64,000 nucleotides of DNA from Mesorhizobium carmichaelinearum (GTDB lineage: Bacteria; Pseudomonadota; Alphaproteobacteria; Rhizobiales; Rhizobiaceae): positions 47,359 to 111,358 of the forward strand of contig NZ_FZQR01000018.1 of assembly GCF_900199455.1 (NCBI RefSeq), in the 5' to 3' direction. Both the position numbers and the translations under genes were made by a program. The notes under the pieces are model-generated. The model had not been told where the DNA came from, did no database searches, and saw only the letters and a list, made by a program, of their open reading frames with translations. Shown here one piece after another: positions 62,101-64,000 of this stretch (within the stretch, counting starts at the first letter, position 1; each line of letters starts with the position of its first letter).

Positions 62101-64000
62101 ACTGTGGTCGCTCCGCTATTGATGTCGAATTTGATGAGCTGGGCTCCGTTGTTGCCGGTCGACCAGTATGTTGTAGAAGCATTCAAATTACCGTTGCCCC
62201 CGCCGTCAATTCCCAGGCCGGAGGCTGTCACCGAGGAAATGCTCGGGGCTATAGTATCCGTGGTCGCCGTCACGGCGGCCGTAGTAGCGCTGTTGCCCGC
62301 GTTATCGGTAGACTTGGCAGTGAAGCTGTGGCTGCCATCGGCCAGCGCTGCGCTGGTGAAGCTCCAGTTGCCATTGCTCACCGTCGCAGCGCCCAGATCG
62401 GTCGCGCCATCGAAGATGTGAACTGACGCAATCCCATTGGCATCGCTCACCGTACCGGAAAGCGCCAGCGTGTTGTCCTTAGTCAGGCCGCCGCTGGTGA
62501 TGGTCGAGCTCGATCCCGTGTCGGTCCCAATTGTCGAACTCATTGTCGCGGCCGGGTTAGTGTTGTCGACCTTGACCTCGATGGCGCTCGTGGTCGAGGC
62601 GTTGCCGGCGCTGTCCGTCACCACGGCGTGGAACAGATAGTCGCCATCCGCCAGGCCGCTCTGGTTCGCCGCGGTCGACGTCCAGGTCGAACCGCCATTG
62701 GTCGACTTCTCGTACACGACGCTGGCGATGCCATTGGTGTCGCTCTGGCCCGACAGCGTCAGGTCAAAGGTGTTGTCGGTCGTCACCGGCGGGGTGTTGG
62801 CCGTGCCGCTATCCGTCAGGTTGCTGAACGACAGCGTGCCCGCCGTCGGCGCGGTGTTGTCGACCTTGACCTCGATGGCGCTCGTGGTCGAGGCGTTGCC
62901 GGCGCTGTCCGTCACCACGGCGTGGAACAGATAGTCGCCATCCGCCAGGCCGCTCTGGTTCGCCGCGGTCGACGTCCAGGTCGAACCGCCATTGGTCGAC
63001 TTCTCGTACACGACGCTGGCGATGCCATTGGTGTCGCTCTGGCCCGACAGCGTCAGGTCAAAGGTGTTGTCGGTCGTCACCGGCGGGGTGTTGGCCGTGC
63101 CGCTATCCGTCAGGTTGCTGAACGACAGCGTGCCCGCCGTCGGCGCGGTGTTGTCGACGACGACCGAGATGGCAGCCGTGTTCGAGCTGTTGCCGGCATT
63201 GTCGGTGACGACGGCGCGGAACTGGTAGCTGCCGTCGGCGAGACCGCTCAGGCTGCTGCTCGGCAGATCGCTCCAGGTGCCGCCATTGAGGCTCTGCTGG
63301 TAGACGACGGTGTCGATGCCGTTGGCGTCGGTGTCGTTGGCCAGGCTGAGGTCGAAGGTGCCGTCCTGGGTGATCGGCGTCGCATCGGCGTGGCCGGTGT
63401 CGGTCAGGTTGTTGAAGGACAGAGTCCCGGCGACCGGCGCGGTGTTGTCGACGACGACCGAGATGGCAGCCGTGTTCGAGCTGTTGCCGGCATTGTCGGT
63501 GACGACGGCGCGGAACTGGTAGCTGCCGTCGGCGAGACCGCTCAGGCTGCTGCTCGGCAGATCGCTCCAGGTGCCGCCATTGAGGCTCTGCTGGTAGACG
63601 ACGGTGTCGATGCCGTTGGCGTCGGTGTCGTTGGCCAGGCTGAGGTCGAAGGTGCCGTCCTGGGTGATCGGCGTCGCATCGGCGTGGCCGGTGTCGGTCA
63701 GGTTGTTGAAGGACAGAGTCCCGGCGACCGGCGCGGTGTTGTCGACGACGACCGAGATGGCAGCCGTGTTCGAGCTGTTGCCGGCGTTGTCCACCGCCTT
63801 GGCCGTCAAGCTGTGCGCTCCGTCCGACAGCGCGGCGGTCGTGAGCGTCCAGGTGTTGCCCGTGATCGTGGCGGCACCCAGGTCCGTGCTGCCGTCAAAC
63901 ACGTGCACCGAGGCCACGCCATTGCTGTCGCTCACCGTACCGGAAAGCGCCAGCGTGTTGTCCTTGGTCAGGCCGCCGCTGCTGATCGTCGAGGTCAGCC
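59199..64000 (-). CDS. Giant Ig-repeat RTX-like secreted protein (5' end beyond window)
   Basis: About 1,600 residues are visible; the frame is open through position 64000 (SGGLTKDNTLALSGTVSDSNGVASVHV precedes the ATG at 63935), so the N-terminus lies outside. It has tandem Ig-like repeats of about 98 residues (DNTAPxAGTLSFxNLTDxG...), then a beta-propeller-like insertion (about 590-800), two cadherin/Big-like domains, one RTX-type GSQGNDLFVF, and a C-terminal filamentous beta region ending LVDDGAGRTVVEYGLTASVS, a type I secretion tail. Likely a surface adhesin or biofilm protein exported by the adjacent T1SS. Confidence 0.85.
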   Translation of the reverse strand, partial: LTSTISSGGLTKDNTLALSGTVSDSNGVASVHVFDGSTDLGAATITGNTWTLTTAALSDGAHSLTAKAVDNAGNSSNTAAISVVVDNTAPVAGTLSFNNLTDTGHADATPITQDGTFDLSLANDTDANGIDTVVYQQSLNGGTWSDLPSSSLSGLADGSYQFRAVVTDNAGNSSNTAAISVVVDNTAPVAGTLSFNNLTDTGHADATPITQDGTFDLSLANDTDANGIDTVVYQQSLNGGTWSDLPSSSLSGLADGSYQFRAVVTDNAGNSSNTAAISVVVDNTAPTAGTLSFSNLTDSGTANTPPVTTDNTFDLTLSGQSDTNGIASVVYEKSTNGGSTWTSTAANQSGLADGDYLFHAVVTDSAGNASTTSAIEVKVDNTAPTAGTLSFSNLTDSGTANTPPVTTDNTFDLTLSGQSDTNGIASVVYEKSTNGGSTWTSTAANQSGLADGDYLFHAVVTDSAGNASTTSAIEVKVDNTNPAATMSSTIGTDTGSSSTITSGGLTKDNTLALSGTVSDANGIASVHIFDGATDLGAATVSNGNWSFTSAALADGSHSFTAKSTDNAGNSATTAAVTATTDTIAPSISSVTASGLGIDGGGNGNLNASTTYWSTGNNGAQLIKFDINSGATTVVGSFSTSGTFGLAFAPDGSVYTLLGSNATLAKVNLANGSLTAIGGPGGSFGYALDFAKDGTLYAVNVGTNAIYTVNTTTGAFTFVSTITGPANSVMDITFDQSGHLYAVGPSDNKVYSIDLSTGISTLAFTTALSNLMGIAADNAGNLIATSYTNPSSYEKINLTTGTSSVVGNIGAGTSLDHGGDIQFTVVTLNLNMSEAVTVSGGTPVLTLNDGGTATYASGSGTNTLTFKYTVATGQNTSDLSITGINLNGASINDTAGNAANLAGVVTNPAGVLQVDTLAPTVSSEAITSATGIQNSYLNAGDVVSVTVAVSESVTVTGTPQLALNVGGTIVQANYSSGSGSSSLVFTYTIQSAQTDTNGISINANALSLNGGTITDAAGNAATLTAAAVTDNANFKVDTTAPTVAKTGYNNGQSKLTGTYSDSDSGVVTVNVSDTTSGHLNSGNATLSAGTWTYINANLHTNDALTIVATDAAGNQTTLNTTAPAGVAGESINLGLVDLSIDHVGATSLVVGGIPSNWNLNEGTNNGDGSWTVVTNDVASLSITSPANYVGAMVLNVTETWTNAGGTTGAAIVADNVEAYAPGMPIFAWSGDDVLTGSQGNDLFVFSQPIGNDTVHSFDTAADKIDLIGYSGFQSFADVQAHMADDGSGNAVITLADGQSITLDGVHSSALTDGNFVFDQTPMVNNPVTMKIGDGAMLPLSGTINNSGIISLDSSGSDTLLQLIQHGITLQGGGQVVLSDSDWNVISGTGADVILTNVDNTISGAGQLGGGLLSLNNQGTIIATGTHALVIDKGANTTVNSGTLEATGSGGLMITGTLANSGLLWANGGNITIDGQVTGTGEATIGNLSKLEFGAASSTDVMFAQNAAGTLQLDDSFDFSGRIGGMTNDDKIDLGDILFGAGTSAAYQADSNGSGGTLTVTDGAHNATLHLLGIFDAHNFTLVDDGAGRTVVEYGLTASVS
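62561..63148 (-). repeat. Two identical 294-bp repeats (type A)
   Basis: 62561-62854 and 62855-63148 appear identical at DNA level; each encodes one 98-residue Ig-like unit beginning at the DNT (AP/NP) motif and containing YEKSTNGGSTWTSTAANQS. Confidence 0.85.
63149..63736 (-). repeat. Two identical 294-bp repeats (type B)
   Basis: 63149-63442 and 63443-63736 appear identical to each other and differ from type A; each encodes a unit with YQQSLNGGTWSDLPSSS. The 294-bp phase continues to 63737. Confidence 0.85.

Noticed and set aside
62561..63736. CRISPR array
   Set aside because: The repeats are 294 bp, contiguous without spacers and in frame with a protein of Ig-like units.

Overview
The window is GC-rich DNA from an alphaproteobacterium, most likely Hyphomicrobiales (Mesorhizobium/Rhizobium-like). 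This rests on an imuA-imuB-dnaE2 cassette behind a GTTC-N7-GTTC SOS box, a PE-less LigD, rhizobial-type leaders and XRE regulators, and a tRNA-Arg(ACG) fragment. No species-level marker is present.

Positions 1 to about 41,017 look like one end of an integrated mobile element (ICE or island). A tyrosine integrase (39520-40794, minus) lies beside the 3' half of a tRNA-Arg (40973-41017), the expected attachment-site scar; the other end is beyond the left edge. The left 9.3 kb holds a minus-strand set of element genes: a toprim/primase-like protein, a strawberry-notch-type helicase/methyltransferase, DUF4326, DUF6117 (frameshifted), a ParB-like protein and an ArdC antirestriction protein. Two of these share a 48-bp leader. 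A 2.1-kb IS1111-type IS110 element carrying a TauE/SafE permease (9595-11707) splits an SRAP (YedK/HMCES-like) gene. Next come a two-gene Abi-like pair (12416-13670) and a DNA damage tolerance block (dnaE2, imuB, imuA, a small protein ending in a beta-clamp motif, dinB, ligD).

Two defence loci follow. At 23758-28751 is a CBASS with CD-NTase, HORMA, TRIP13-like ATPase and a SAVED effector, divergent from a WYL regulator of the CapW type, with overlapping promoters and an inverted-repeat operator between them. At 29085-39219 is a tightly coupled plus-strand operon: Phd antitoxin, Res-type helicase-nuclease, type III-like Mod methyltransferase, DUF4062 protein, RelE-like/UvrD helicase fusion and a small PD-(D/E)XK nuclease. 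I do not recognise this combination as a named system; it is the best candidate for an undescribed one.

Right of the att scar is ordinary chromosome. It carries small XRE regulators and then a catabolic/uptake cluster (43560-50084): thiolase, acyl-CoA ligase, VOC protein, GntR/FCD regulator, amino-acid ABC binding protein and permease, and a fold-type-IV transaminase. A shared ATTGTTRACAAT palindrome precedes two of these genes. A transposon-rich stretch (50.4-55.9 kb) contains a complete IS66 element with an 8-bp target duplication plus decayed IS110 and IS66 pieces. The right end is a type I secretion locus: HlyD adaptor, PrtD-like ABC exporter and a giant Ig-repeat RTX-like protein that runs off the right edge, with perfect 294-bp repeats and a beta-propeller-like domain inserted into one Ig-like unit.
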